Position numbers and translations under genes: made by a program. From Excoecaria cochinchinensis (taxonomy: Eukaryota; Streptophyta; Magnoliopsida; Malpighiales; Euphorbiaceae): a stretch of DNA of 64,000 bases. Position 1 is the first letter of the stretch; each line of letters starts with the position of its first letter. The stretch covers positions 2,604,001-2,668,000 of the forward strand of contig CANTUQ010000158.1 of assembly GCA_947683425.1 (NCBI GenBank), given 5' to 3'. Under the pieces are notes generated by a model. It saw nothing but the letters and a program-made list of their open reading frames with translations, had not been told where the DNA came from and ran no database searches. This document shows positions 43,042-55,725 of this stretch, piece after piece.

Positions 43042-43955
43042 AAAATTAATCATTTTGTTGGAATGGGAGGTGATGTGGAAACAGTGTCCAAAATAATTCA
43101 AGAAAATCGGAGGAGTTATGGATTCAATTGTAGACTTTCCTCGCATACACGGTGATTGAAAAATCACATAAAGAAGAGCTGAATGTTGATTCTGATTTCT
43201 GTTCTTCAGATTATGATGGGAGCTTTCTCAATAATTTTTCTAGCATAGAGAGTTCCGAAAATGAGGAAAATTGTTAAACTTGAGGCTAATGATGAGTGAA
43301 GTGTCTTGTTGTTTCTAGTGAAGATGGGGTAAGGACGAGACATCGATAGCTCTAGAGAGATGTGGATCACATGCCACAATGGTAGAGCTTATAGATTTCA
43401 TTTGTGCTGCACAAATGGAGAAGTCAAAGATCAAGCAGTCTGATATCGATTACCCTAAACACAAAAAGAGGAGTTTTTATGAATATAATAGGTGGGAAGG
43501 AAAAAGTAATTGAGATTGGAAAAGAATCTGCTGTCTAGAGATGATGATAGGCTATGCCTCCCAAATACAACGATTGAATTGGGAGTGACATCGATCCCTA
43601 AGTGGTAACTCATAGAACACCTCCAGAAGCTACTGTTGGGCCACCTTACCTCTATTATGAGAATGTAGTACCTGTTCCTAATGAAGTTTGGAACACTATA
43701 TCTTGGTTTTTATGGAAGTGGAGTTGGAAGTTATTGATTTTAAAATGTGTTCTTGTGCTGCAAAGAAAAATGGTGAATTATGCATTTGGTCACTTTGATT
43801 AACGGATTTTTCCTCTACTGTCTCCACAAATGGCACACGAAGCATTATCAATGATAAAGAGATAATGGCTTCCATGAGATGGACAGATACAATTGAATTG
43901 TTTGCAAACTTGCAATAGGGAGGCAAGTTGATTGAAAGGATGAATAGTAATTCAT
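43042..43955 (+). pseudogene. Captured fragment of a DRM-type (domains rearranged) DNA methyltransferase
   Basis: Several blocks, in the right order but in shifting frames, match plant DRM1/2-like de novo cytosine methyltransferases as I know them: a first UBA domain (KINHFVGMG..VSKIIQEN, from 43042; then AYTVIEKS), an acidic spacer (DSDFCSSDYDG), a second UBA domain (LLFLVKMG then ERCGSHATMVELIDFICAAQMEK, 43300-43425), a linker (LLSRDDDRLCLPNTTIELGV), and the start of the catalytic region (VTHRTPPEATVGPPYLYYEN, then EVWNTISWFL, CSCAAKKNGEL, FPLLSPQMAHEAL, IQLNCLQTC, KLIERM). Order and spacing are close to the mRNA with no introns visible, so it probably came from a cDNA. It ends before the cofactor-binding and catalytic motifs. 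At least six stops or frameshifts make it non-functional. Same strand as the element. Confidence 0.85.
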
Positions 43956-43994
43956 TGTACTAGTCCAGATAAATTTCGAGGACGAAATTTCTTT

Positions 43995-43999
43995 TAAGG
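43995..43999. repeat. Target-site duplication TAAGG, left
   Basis: TAAGG before the LTR start at 44000 and again at 46715-46719; lies within the polypurine tract of the LARD-like element. Confidence 0.92.
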
Positions 44000-46714
44000 T
44001 GTAACACCCCCACCGCCGCCCCCGTTGGAAGGGCACCGGCGGGCGCGCTACACGACGCTCACTCACGACGCGACAAAGCATACAGCGGAAGCATACATGC
44101 GCTAAGCGGAAACATTCAATAGCCAATAATAAAAATCTTAGAAAGTATAATAGGAAATATACTTCAATACATAAATAATCAAAATACGAGTTATTTACAA
44201 TGGCCCAAAAGATTACATTTTAAAAACCTTTACAAAATAAAGAAATACATATACAAAAAGAATTACAGGAGGAGACAAAACTAAACTCGACTCCTATGTG
44301 GCCTGCCTGCAGATGCACGACTCGAGCACTCCCAGAAATCCTTCACGCTACCTGCACGGGATAAAAGCCCGTGCTAAGCGATAACGCTTAGTGGGGAGAA
44401 ACAAGCACAACAGAACACTATACAAGGAAACATGCACTATTATACATAAATCATTATGCATCAGAGTACAGAGACAATACTATATAATCAGGATTATATA
44501 ACGCAATGCACTAAACCATTACACTAATCAGAAATCACACTTTGATCAGAACACTCACTTTATCAATGCAAGACAATTCACACAATAGCCTGAAATCAAT
44601 GGTTGAGGATACGGGAACACGGCACGGGAGACCGAAGCCTCAAAAACACTTTATTACCCGAAGGTAGCGTGGGAGACCGGAGTCTCAAAACATTTTATCA
44701 CTACACGATTGATGACCATCTCGGAGGTCGACCGCTTCGCCCAAACGGGGCGGACAGAACAGCTGAACACTAACCCTTCTTAAGCATGCTTAATTATCCT
44801 ATACCTTGACACTTCAGGCTCGACAACACAATAACTCACCAGACAATACATAACAAAAACAATATTCAATTTAAGACTCTTATATAAAATAAACCATATC
44901 AAGAACACCAGTACAATAATATCACGAGTCAAAGGCACACACATATACCATGCACTAGTGAGAAACCGTGCAAAGTAGAACAAAAGAAACACATTCAGAA
45001 AATAAGGCAAGCAGGAAGGGTCTCTGTCGCGCTCGCGACAGAGCACGGGGTACTTCCTCGCAAGGTCGCGCCAAAGGACCTCCTCGCGACGAAGCACTCG
45101 CGGCATAACTCACGGAGCCGAGCTCTGTCGCGCTCGCGACTAGTGTCGCGATCGCGACAGTGCACGGGGTACTTCGTCGCGTCCTCGCGCTAAGAGGCCT
45201 GGTCGCGACGGAGCACTCGCGGCAGAATTCACGGAGCCGAGCTCTATCGCGCTCGCGATAAGAGTCGCGATCGTGACAGAGACCAGTTCCTCCCTCCTCG
45301 CGCGCACGCTCGGCAGCATGCCCGCGCGGAGGTTTCCGCGACCGAGCTCTCTGTCGCGCTCGCGACAAACATCGCGATCACGACAGAGGGCTCTTCAAGA
45401 ACAAGGGGCCAAATCCGCCTTCTGTCGCGATCGCGGCACCTGTCGCGATCGCGACAGAACCCAGATTTGCCCAATTCTGCACTTTTCCTACTCTTTTCAC
45501 ACGCAACTCTTCATACATGCACACAACATATTCAAAACACTTACCTCTCGCCTCCAGCACATCACCGCATCATTCACAAGCCAAATAAACACATTTACAC
45601 TATAATCAATTATAATTCAACATGAAATCACTCACAACCAAATTCAAATACACTAATGTGGCATGTTCAAATTCCGGAAACACATAATATCTTCACTACA
45701 TCACTAACACTTCACTAAATCACTACTCGATTAACATGCATTCATAACACACTCAGGATTACAAATAACATGCAAACACTAGCTAGAGTTGATCCAAGGA
45801 GGAAAATAGGGGAAAAACCACAATCCACAACACAACTCACAACACTTACATGCACTTAAACCCAATTCCAACACAACACTCAAGCACACAGCTCCCATAC
45901 ATCATCAAATAAACTCCCAAACCTGGAAATCGCAGCTTCAACGGAACTCTTCACGAATCCACTTTATCCTTGCCCTTGCTCTTCCTTCTCTCTTCCGATT
46001 CTTGCACAAAAACCCAGTCACAATACACTCAAATCAGACCCAAACACAAACAAAACTAAAAGTCAAAGAGCAAGAGACCTCTAACCGAACTCAACCACTT
46101 ACCTTCCACAAACCCAGCTCAAACCTTCCAAGATCCCACTCAAAATTCAAGAAATCACAAGAGAAGAGAGATGAGAGTAGAAGAATGAAAGCAAGAGAGA
46201 GGGGAGGACGGGAAATGAAGAAGAAATGAGGGAAAATGAGATAGCTTCCACGGGAAGCCTCACCCAAAAGCTGCCCCTCCCTTCCTCTCTCCTACTTTAC
46301 ATTAATTACTCACCAACTTCTTGCCACTTGTCACAATCCAAGGGAATCCATCAATCCATCTTAACATACACCACTTATGGCACCATACACTAACCACACA
46401 CAAGCCTATTTACACAAATATCTTCTAAAGCACCAAACACAACCCACACCTTATAATTTCCAATAACCCACTTTACATCCATGGCACCATGCCCACAAAC
46501 CACACAAAAACAGCCCTTAAACCACTAACACCCTACAACCATACACTACAAACACACTAATAATTCCCTTTACTTCACTTAACACTTAATTAATAAATTC
46601 CTTTAACACAAAATTCTTAAATGTCCAAAATTCTTCTTACCCAAATTACGAAAATACCCTCACTTTACTGACTTACCGCACAGATTTCGACCAGGCCCTA
46701 TTTGGGTTGTTACA
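44000..46714 (-). mobile_element. Solo LTR, Tekay/Del-like family, 2715 bp
   Basis: + strand ends are TGTAACACCCCCACC and GGGTTGTTACA, with TAAGG duplications and no internal region. Orientation - is inferred from the CTAAGCG inverted repeat and GCAGGT order (44350-44391) and from pyrimidine-rich sequence before the right end. GC-rich palindromes cluster at 45022-45455. Other frames here are chance ORFs. Confidence 0.9.
45022..45455. repeat. Cluster of GC-rich palindromes in the solo LTR
   Basis: Repeated TCGCGxxCGCGA palindromes, e.g. CTCTGTCGCGCTCGCGACAG from 45022, TGTCGCGATCGCGACA at 45440-45455 and several variants between, separated by similar 80-120-bp spacers. CpG-rich within an otherwise AT-rich LTR. 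Confidence 0.85.
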
Positions 46715-46719
46715 TAAGG
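46715..46719. repeat. Target-site duplication TAAGG, right
   Basis: Second copy of the duplication of the solo LTR 44000-46714. Confidence 0.92.
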
Positions 46720-46731
46720 GGGGGGGAGAAT
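46716..46731 (+). other. Polypurine tract of the LARD-like element
   Basis: AAGGGGGGGGAGAAT-type purine run directly before the 3' LTR start TGTAATGCCCC at 46732. The solo LTR at 44000 inserted at its left edge. Confidence 0.88.
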
Positions 46732-49700
46732 TGTAATGCCCCAAAAATTTCAGTGTTTTTATTTATTAATTTGACGCGCTAAAAATTCGTCAAATGTTGA
46801 TTTTAACGCATAAGAGTGGAATTTTTCATTAAAGCTATGTAATTTAATTATTCAAATAATTTTTGATATATGAATATATGTATGTGTGTGTAACGCATAT
46901 TTACATGTAAATGGATAAGAAAATAGTTAATAGATAAAATAAATAATTATAATATATGATAATATTTAGTAAGGTCTAAAATGATCTAAAATTTGTGAGA
47001 CATAAGTTAGAATTAGTGGGTATTATGAGAAATAGGAAAAGAAAAGGAAACACTGGGTATGGAGGCAGAACGGGGAAGAGACCGAAGGAAAGAGAGAGGA
47101 AGAGAGGGAGAGGAAGCGGCGAAAGGCACAGCTGGCGACGGCAATCGGACCGACGTACACGGCAAAGCCATTCCGTGGCGTCTACCTCCTGTTCGCGGCG
47201 GCGTCAGTCCAGGAGAGCGAGAGAGGAACCAAAGCTTCCTCAGCGTTTTTCGGTGAGCTCCGACGGCGAGAGGCGACACGAGTGGTGCGACTGGACTCAC
47301 GGCGGCAAGGCGAAGCTTCTGGTGGCCGTGGATCTCCCTCAATCACCAGCGACGAGTAGATCGGAGCAGAAGAAAACCGAACCTGCCGACGACGATTCCG
47401 GCGAAATGGAGGGCATTTTCGGCGCGTGATCACCGGAAAAGGAACCCCGAGGCGTCGAGCTTCCTTCTGGTGGTTTCACTGCCTCTGGTGGAGCTCCGGC
47501 GAGACTCCGGTGAGGCTCCGGCGATGGTGACGGGACCAAAAATAGCAAAAAATTGGTATGTGGCCACCAAATTTACTTTTCTATGTGATTTTTCCATAAG
47601 TTAAAATTTATTAAGAGTGATTTTAAATTAAATACAGTATGTGAACAATATGTTTGTTGGTTCATTGATTCGTTGCCAGTGTTGTCTTGAGTATTGGCTT
47701 AGTTGAATAGAACTTAAATTAAGATTTGTCGATTTTTAATTGAATGAAAAGAATTAGAAACTGTCAGTAATTGGGAAGTAGACCAGTAATTGTAATTGAA
47801 GAATTATAGGTTAAATTGTAAGATAGGACTTAAAATATATATAATGCTGGTAATGGATAAATTATGCCACGTAAATCAGATTAGTAATTAAATATTGATA
47901 TATATAAATGGGTATTATAATGTGCATATCTGGGTGATGGTAGTGTAATTGGTAATGCCTGAAGAATTGATGGAAATTTGAAATGTTAAGTGGGAAATCC
48001 GAATATACTTATTGGAAGTTTGAATCAAAGATAACTCAATGAACTGGATTGAAGGTATGTGATGTGAGTATATTAAAATCTGGTTGTGTATGATTTCCAT
48101 TATTCATGAAATTAAATTACTGTTAGGATTAAATTAGAAATGCATGTGTACTTACACATATATAAGAATGAAATAACATAAACACAATAGTAAGCCTTGT
48201 ATTAAATTCAGACTACTTGGTGAGTTTGATTTAGTTTAGTTACTTATTTTGAGTGGTAAGTGAAGGCTTTAATAAATCGAGTAAATTAAGTTAAACTGGT
48301 GATTTGAGCTAAAATATTGAAATGGAAGCAAGTAGGGAACAGAGAAGTTTGGAATTCTGTTTTTGGGTACATCATGAAATTTTACTTGAATTGTGCTTTC
48401 GAATTTATAAACAAAGAATGGATAATACACCTATTGTAATGAATTGTTACTGTAACTAATCTTAATCCCTATGTGTGTGTTGACTTGCACAAATTTGTTA
48501 AGTAGAAATTTTGTTAAATGTTATGAATGATCTAGTAGAGTTAACGGTTTATAATACATGCCATTTAAAGTAAATGAAATTTAGTGTAAATCTATAAAGA
48601 TAGGATGGAATTCAACATGAAAGAAAATAAATATATTTATAAGTAAAGACTAATAGAAGGCAGCATCGTACTTTACTTAAATTTTAGAGAAGAAAATATA
48701 AATTTACTATATTACTGATAAATAAAGGACTAAAAGTATTTTAAGCAGGCTCATGACATGTGAATGAATTAGAGAAAGTGAGTGTACTTAACAAATAAAG
48801 AGTATAGTCAAGTATGCCTAAAAGACAATTAAAACAATAAAGTAAATTAGTCTGTTAAGGAAGTCAGAATATCAGGCTATAAATAAAAGTAAAAATGGGT
48901 TATACGTGTTTAAATGGGGTAATTTGTAAGAAGAATTGGATAAATGAAAAATAGTGAATCCCTATTTAAACAATAATGTATTAATGGTATGGTATGAAAT
49001 AAACTTAATTTGACGAAATAAAATGAAAATGAATTGAAATTGAAAGAAAGAGTAGTGGCAGAATGTATACTGATATAAATGAGGTATATTATTATTGTTA
49101 ACACATTTTAAATATATAAATATGATTAATGGCTTATTGTGAAGCTAAGATTAGTGAAATTTGGTAAGTAAATGGAATGTTATGAGAAATTGATGATGGA
49201 TGATACCGGGATTATTTTTGAAAAATTGAATTGAAGTGTATGCTGATCTTATTTTATGTAAAGATTAAAGTTTTGATTTATTTAAATAACATTCAATAAT
49301 GTGGCCCTATTTGATGAGCTGGTAGTCAAGTCTAGTTCAGGATATAGTGGCTAGCCATAGGGACATAAGACCGCGGGTGTGAGCATGGCGACTCACCTTT
49401 TAGTAGGCCAATGATGGTCCTACTTCTGTATCTGAATATCTGAATATCACTTTTTAGTAGGCCAATGATGGTCCTACTTCTGTATTTGAATATCCGAAGT
49501 GTATTGTACTGTATTTAAAGACAGTGGTGGTCACACAGGACTCCACTGGTATCTGAAAGACTGGGGGTAATCCTTCGGGGTTCCTTCAGGTTTGAAAGAC
49601 TGGAGTGATCTCTCAGAGGTCTCTCCAGGTTATTGTGAACTCTTAGGGGTTCACATCCCGTTTATCCTGTGCTTAGAGTCTGCCAGCATTGTACTATGGG

Positions 49701-51213
49701 CAAAATAATAAATTGCAAAGTGAATTGATGAATGTGAAATAATTGTGAATCAAGGAATTTAACAAGGAATAAATGAAGCGAGGTAAATTGGTGGGTTTAA
49801 ACAATAAATTTTGTAATCCATATTAAATGTATAACTTAAGAAGTTAGATGGCAAGTGTGAAAGTAAATGTGGATTAAGAAGCCATAAAGTAACTTAATGA
49901 CAGAAGTAAAGTTGAAGGATAAAACAGTACAACTGCTAAAGGGGTGTTAATTAGTAGATAAGAGTGAAATTTAAAGTTATATATATATATATATGTGTAT
50001 ATGTATATATTGATAAAGCTGATGGTTCTGTGATAAAAATTCTAATTGAGAAAATGATATCAGTAAATGATCCTATGAAATTAATAATTTAATGAAGTAG
50101 CTTTATGTATGTAAGTAAACTTCATAATCGCCAGTGTGTGTTACATACATGTATATATATATTAGCTGGTATTACTGACTAGAAGAAAGCCATAATAATT
50201 GTCATGTAGAAATGAAATATTAACTACTATGTCAGAAGCATATTGATTGTTTAATAATTCATGGAATTTACTTAGCGATGCATGATAAGCATGTTTTGTA
50301 CATTGTCAAACTGTTAGGAAATTTCAGTTATGGATTTGGAAACTTGAATATGCAAGTTTAACAAATTTCAGCATTTTTAAAAGAATATTGAATATTTTGC
50401 ATAAATATGGTTTTATCTTGCAAATCATTCATATTTAATTTGGAGTTAAATAGCTATTGGTATATTAATTATAAAGTATTATATTGATTATGAAAAGAAA
50501 AAGTAATTTGCGATGTTAATGTATGAATGATCAATTATATGTGTATATATTATATTTATGCCTTGGATAAGTAAATTTGGTAGTCACCACTAAGCGTAAA
50601 GCTTAGCGCGTGGTTTATCCTCGCGCAGGTATAAGACAGAAATCAAGTGAATATCAACACCACTTCATAGAAGAAATATGACTTGGTAAGTATGGAAAGG
50701 AAGCGAAAGAAATGGAATTTTTGTATTTGATAATTCGAATATTTGTTCTTGTGGCATGTACACTCCCTAGATAATTAGGATACTATTGTATCAAAGAATT
50801 TGTATTAGATAATTATTTATAGTTGATAGATGATGTATTATCATAATAGATTTGTATTTTGTATAATTGATGTAAATAGTGAGCTGATGACATTATAAGT
50901 TATTATATAAGTATGTGATTGGAATTAAATTGGAGGATGGGAAAAATTATGTGGAATTTGAATTGGAGTAGGATGGATGGAAATGTATTTGATTATAGAA
51001 GTGTAAAGAGTTTCTGTTTACAGGGAGATAGGCAATATTATAGAGGAGACTGCTGAAATTTCGGTAGAATTTAAGTAGCCTATTTGAGATTGATTGTGTG
51101 AATAGTAAAGTTTATTAGTGATAAAAAAAATAAAAATTTACCCGGATTTTTGTAATGATTTTAAGAATAGTTTAAGGCAATTAAGTTATTATGTACAGAA
51201 AAAGGATGTTACA
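46732..51213 (+). repeat. 3' LTR of the LARD-like element
   Basis: 4482 bp, nearly colinear with 37368-41841 but with dozens of small differences, so this insertion is older than the Ogre-like element at 4093. Confidence 0.93.
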
Positions 51214-51218
51214 AATAC
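51214..51218. repeat. Target-site duplication AATAC, right
   Basis: Second copy; the sequence of the enclosing 5-kb solo LTR resumes after it. Confidence 0.92.
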
Positions 51219-54200
51219 AATATGTAAATTAAATGATTAAATGTCTAAATGAAATTAAAGTGAATTAAATGGAATGTTAGTATAGCGGCCGAATGGTATA
51301 TAATGGGTTTAGTAAGGATATGTGATGTATTATGACATACCAATAATGTTGTTGTATGTTTAACATGTAAATAGTGTGGATGAATGATTAATTGAAATTA
51401 AAATGCATAATGAGGAAAAGTGACTTGTTGGCCGAATGGTAATTTAAGTGATGTAAGTGTGTATATTGATAATTAATGGAATGTGATAGCATAAAGTGAT
51501 TAAGTGACGATAAATGAGTGTGCATGCAAATTTGTAAGTGAATATAAAATGTTTGTTGAAATGTACAAAGTGATAAAGTGTGATATCGTATGAATAATGA
51601 TAAAATATTGCCCTTAGTAGTTATCTGGTAGTGAAATCTAGTCCAGGATATAATTGGCTAGCCATAGGGATTCCACACCGTGGTACGAGTCATGACGACT
51701 CGCTATTGATAGACCAATGACGGTCTATCTCAGTGCAGTGTTCAGTGTTTACAGTGTATACAGTGTTCAGTGTAGTGCAGTGCAGTGAAAAATGGTCCCA
51801 TCGGGATCATTTCGTAGTGTAGTGGATCTGTGGGATCCACGTCCCGCATATCCGGTCAGTAGATTTTCTACCGGGTCCATACTAGGGGCATACTGGTAAA
51901 TATGTGAATAAAATGAATAAAATAATGATATTGGGGAAATTGAGTGAAAACAGGACTAGAATGAAGTGAATGGAAAGTTTAGGGGAAAAACGGTAATTTT
52001 ACAAAAAGTTGGTAAAAAGTGGTAATAATAAGTTAAAAGTGTAAGTAAAAGGGCAAAATGGTAAATTTTGGTAAAATATAGTGTTAAAATAGTGAAATAG
52101 TAAGAAAGTGAATAAATAGGGACTAAAATGTAATTTGGCTATGTTGTAGGTTAAAGAGTGAAGAAATAAAGTAAAAGGGTATAATTGTAATTAAAATAAA
52201 TAAACAAGGGTAAAAGTGTAAAATGGAAAACATGTAAGGTTAAAAGGGTAAATAATGAATAATGAAGGGTATAATGGTAATTAAAGTAAAAGGGAGGATA
52301 TAGATGTAATTAAAGTAAAAGAAAGGGTATGGAAGGAATTAGTGTAATTGTGGGGACATAAATGTCATTAATAGAAAAAGATAAGGGTATTTTTGGAAAC
52401 TATGGGAAAAGAATAAGAAAAAAAAATGTAATTAAAGGATTAAAATGTAATTAGTGGATCATGTGATCTGGATAAGTAATTGTGAATGATTTAATAAGAA
52501 ATAATAATAATAATAGTGATAATAAATAAAGTAAAAGAAAAAGTGGTATTAAGAATAAGTAGTGGCACAAGTGTAATTATAGCAAATTGAAATAGAAATT
52601 TAGAATTTAAGCAAAAAGTAAAGTGCAATTTAAATGGAAGTGTTATGGTAAGAATTAATTGATGAAAGGTGTGATAAATAATTAATAAATATAGTAGTGT
52701 AAATTAATTGATATTATGGATAATAAATACTTAATTGATAATTTGTGAATGAATGATTGATGAAGTATAGAAATCACAGTAATAGTGATAATAATAATGC
52801 ATAGATAAATATTAAATATATATAATGATCATAGTTGAATTGTACATTTAAATAATGAATGTGAACATATGGGTATGATTTAATTAAGATTAGAAATATT
52901 TGATAAATTAAAAATAAATAACATTGAAGAATAAATAAAGTACTAGTACTAGTGTAAACAAGTGAATAATGTAGAATTGCTAATGTAATTGACTACGAAG
53001 GGTTATTGTAGTAAATTAGTGTAAATTAATAATAGGGTATATTTAATTGTGAAATGTCAAAGAAATAATTGGAAATAATTATGGAGAGATGTTTTCAGGG
53101 GGCCATAGTGTATTAAATTATAGTGCAAGAGAAGTAAAATGAAAGTTATAAAGAATTAAGAAAGTTGATGGTATGTTATTAAGTAGTAAGATGGAAAGAA
53201 TTTTATTAATTGTGATGGGAAATAATAATAAGTGAAGATTAGAAATAATAGATTTTAGTGTGTGAACAGATAGTGATAATATGAAAGAAATTTATAGGCC
53301 CGTTATAATGGTAATTGTAAAAGTGAATAAAAATTAAATTGGAAGGTATGTATTCATAATGGAAATGTGGGTGTAGTGAAAATCTAAACAAACGAATTAA
53401 AAGAATTGTTAAAATAAATGTTTAATTGTGTTTGGAATAAATTAACATAGGGTCTCTAAACAGAATGATAGAAGTGATATTAATGTTATTAATAATAGAT
53501 ACAACATAGATTAAGAAAGGAATAAAGAAATAGTGTTAGAATAATCAGTATTCAAGTAACCTAATAAATGAGTCATAGTGTATTCAATTAGTGATGAAAT
53601 AATTCATATACAAGTAACTTAATGAAAGAGTTAATGCTGTGGAAAAGTGTTAATGAAAAGAATTAGTGTGGTGCAAGGAAATAAAGGGAATGTTAAACAC
53701 ACAAGGGGAGTTATATTAGTGAATCAATGTTTCGAATATTAAGACAGTAACAACCTAATAAGTATTTAAAGTAATTAAATGAGATCATGTCAAGGATAGT
53801 AACAGAAATCGATTGATAAGTGGTAATTGAATCATAGTATTATAGTGTTAAATAATTTATAATAATAAGTAGTGAATTGAGAATCGGATTGCACAGTGTT
53901 AAAGTATATTCATAAGAATATAACCAAGTGATGAAATGATAAGTGACCAAAATTTAAGAACGTAATAATTAAATATCGTAAGAGTTAATAGTGAAAATGA
54001 TAGCGAAAGTAATGATGAAAGTAAAAGTGACAGTGATAGTGAAAGTGAGAGTGATAATGATACTGATAACAGTATCGAAAATAATTAGTGAAAATACAGT
54101 GATAGTAAGACAAAAAAAATGAAGATATTGAAACCCCATAAAAGTGTATAACAAATAATCGAAAGTCTTGAGAACGGATCATCCTATGATTTAAATAAAG

Positions 54201-54578
54201 TAAAAAGAATAATTGTGTGTGCATGCATGTGTATTTAGTGTGGAAAATTTAGGATATATATCCACCACTGGGCATTTTATGCTCAACGAGTAGAGTGTTA
54301 CTGCGCGCAGGTTATAGTAGATTGTTATTGTGGCCGAAGACGTAATTTTGACTTGACAAAGATATTAACGGCAAGGATCGATGTTTGGCATGGCATGTAT
54401 ACGACCGCAAGAAAAGGTGTGACAAGGTATATGATATTATTATGTGTTAGTGCATGTATATTTGTGTTTGTTAAAAAAAAAAAAATTCCTACAGAACGAT
54501 CGAGTGCATTGTAGTGCGTGTCAGTGCAGTGTTATGACATCCGGTATCCATATCATTTACGGGTATAAGGGTGTTACA

Positions 54579-54583
54579 TTCAT
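54579..54583. repeat. Target-site duplication TTCAT, right
   Basis: Second copy for the solo LTR 35692-54578. Confidence 0.9.
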
Positions 54584-55725
54584 TTTAATTGATATTTTTA
54601 CCATGTAAATGTTTTATATTAATTGTAATTATATTAATTAATCATGTTGTTCATTTAATTGTTTTCATCATTCTTTAATTCATTCATGTTTATTATTCTT
54701 TTCTTTATTATTTTATATATTCATTGATTTGTTTATCTTCATCATTATTATCATCATGTTCATATATTTAGATATTAATTCATTAAAATGTTATGTTTTA
54801 TTCCAATCACTTCATTTAATCCATTTGTCATTCATAACACATTTTTCTAATTCATTTTAAATTGTTAACATTTTAATTCATTTGTTATTTTGATATAATT
54901 TCATTTTATCTCATTTTATTTTAACTTATCATTTATTTTATATTTATTTGATTTTGATTGATTGAATTACTAACATTATTTTATTTGTGTTTTATTTTTA
55001 TTTCACATCTCATTTTTCCGCTTGGGCATTTTTGCGAGCACACGGGAAGATCCAGAAGGCTCGGTTGGGATTAAGTATTTATTTATTTCATTTGTAATAT
55101 TTTATTTATTTGGCTTTTCTATTTATTTTGCCATATAATTCTCTTGTAAAATTGTTTATTTTAAGCACGCTAAAAAGAAAATCACAAAAACATTTTTATT
55201 AATTAACTTTGAACCTTTCCTAATAAAAATGGGACCAATGTCTCAATTTTCTCCATCCAAAATTGTCACATCAAAATTATTTCATAATAAATATGCATGC
55301 GAGGACCAATGTCCTGATCATTAATGAATATCCCAATTTATGAATGATTTGCATTTTATTTACAATGGGGGTTGTATTCCGCCCCTAGTTTTGTTGTATT
55401 TACTTTCATGTGCTTTAATTTGATTATCTTATTTATCACTTTCCTTGAGTGGACAACCTGCGCGTTAATTAATTGCATTAATATGAATGTGAAATGGGAT
55501 GAAACTCTAAATTCAAAACTCAATTATAAACTTAATCAAGGTATGAATAAATGGGAAGTCCCGAACCCACTCTGGTCTTAGGCTCAAAGAGGTTAGAGGA
55601 CCATTTCAATGTTTCATTGGGATGGGGCCTCCAAAATATCTCTTGTGGCCCACTAAAAGGCCCAACTCGAATAATCTTAGGCTCCACGGGGTTAGAGAGT
55701 CATCCCAATGTTCTATTGGGGTGAT
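54584..55725 (+). repeat. Ogre-type LTR piece 2 of 3
   Basis: AT-rich start, then GGGACCAATGTCTCAATTTT and GCGAGGACCAATGTCC blocks shared almost base for base with 33365-33480 and more loosely with the solo LTR at 27876-29990. Confidence 0.75.
55721..55725. repeat. Target-site duplication GTGAT, left
   Basis: GTGAT before TGTTGGGTTTCG at 55726, repeated at 63700-63704. Confidence 0.9.

Larger units (their letters stand above)
37368..51213 (+). mobile_element. Non-autonomous LTR element (LARD-like), Tekay/Del-type ends, carrying a DRM gene fragment
   Basis: 5' LTR 37368-41841 (4474 bp), primer site for initiator tRNA-Met at 41847, internal part 41842-43999, polypurine tract 46716-46731, 3' LTR 46732-51213 (4482 bp), TSD AATAC. 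The internal part, about 2.2 kb without the solo LTR at 44000-46714, has no gag, protease, RT or integrase. Just before the polypurine tract stands TTTCGAGGACGAAATTTC, which I associate with the 3' end of pol in Tekay/Del chromoviruses. So this looks like a deletion derivative mobilised in trans. It also holds the methyltransferase fragment at 43042-43955. Confidence 0.92.
35692..54578 (+). mobile_element. Large solo LTR (about 5 kb) split by a nested element
   Basis: Starts TGTAATGGCCC, ends AAGGGTGTTACA, with 5-bp duplications TTCAT. Without the nested element 37368-51213 and its duplicated AATAC it is 5036 bp, with no primer site, gag or pol: a solo LTR. It shares the CCAGGATATA..GGCTAGCCATAGGG block (51640-51670) with the LTRs of the nested element (39965 and 49330), so the two families are related. 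Very AT-rich, with only chance ORFs. Confidence 0.85.

Noticed and set aside
43135..43276. Acidic Ser/Asp-rich stretch first taken for a MULE transposase N-terminus
   Set aside because: It lies between two UBA-like blocks of the DRM fragment in the expected order, which explains it better.
44780..45605. Several Arg-rich frames on both strands over the palindrome cluster
   Set aside because: Palindromic CpG-rich repeats give open frames on both strands; no conserved domain.
53969..54224. Low-complexity frames (Thr/Ile/Phe and Tyr/His rich) near 54000
   Set aside because: Derived from a GTGAAAGTGATAG-type simple repeat in the 5-kb solo LTR.
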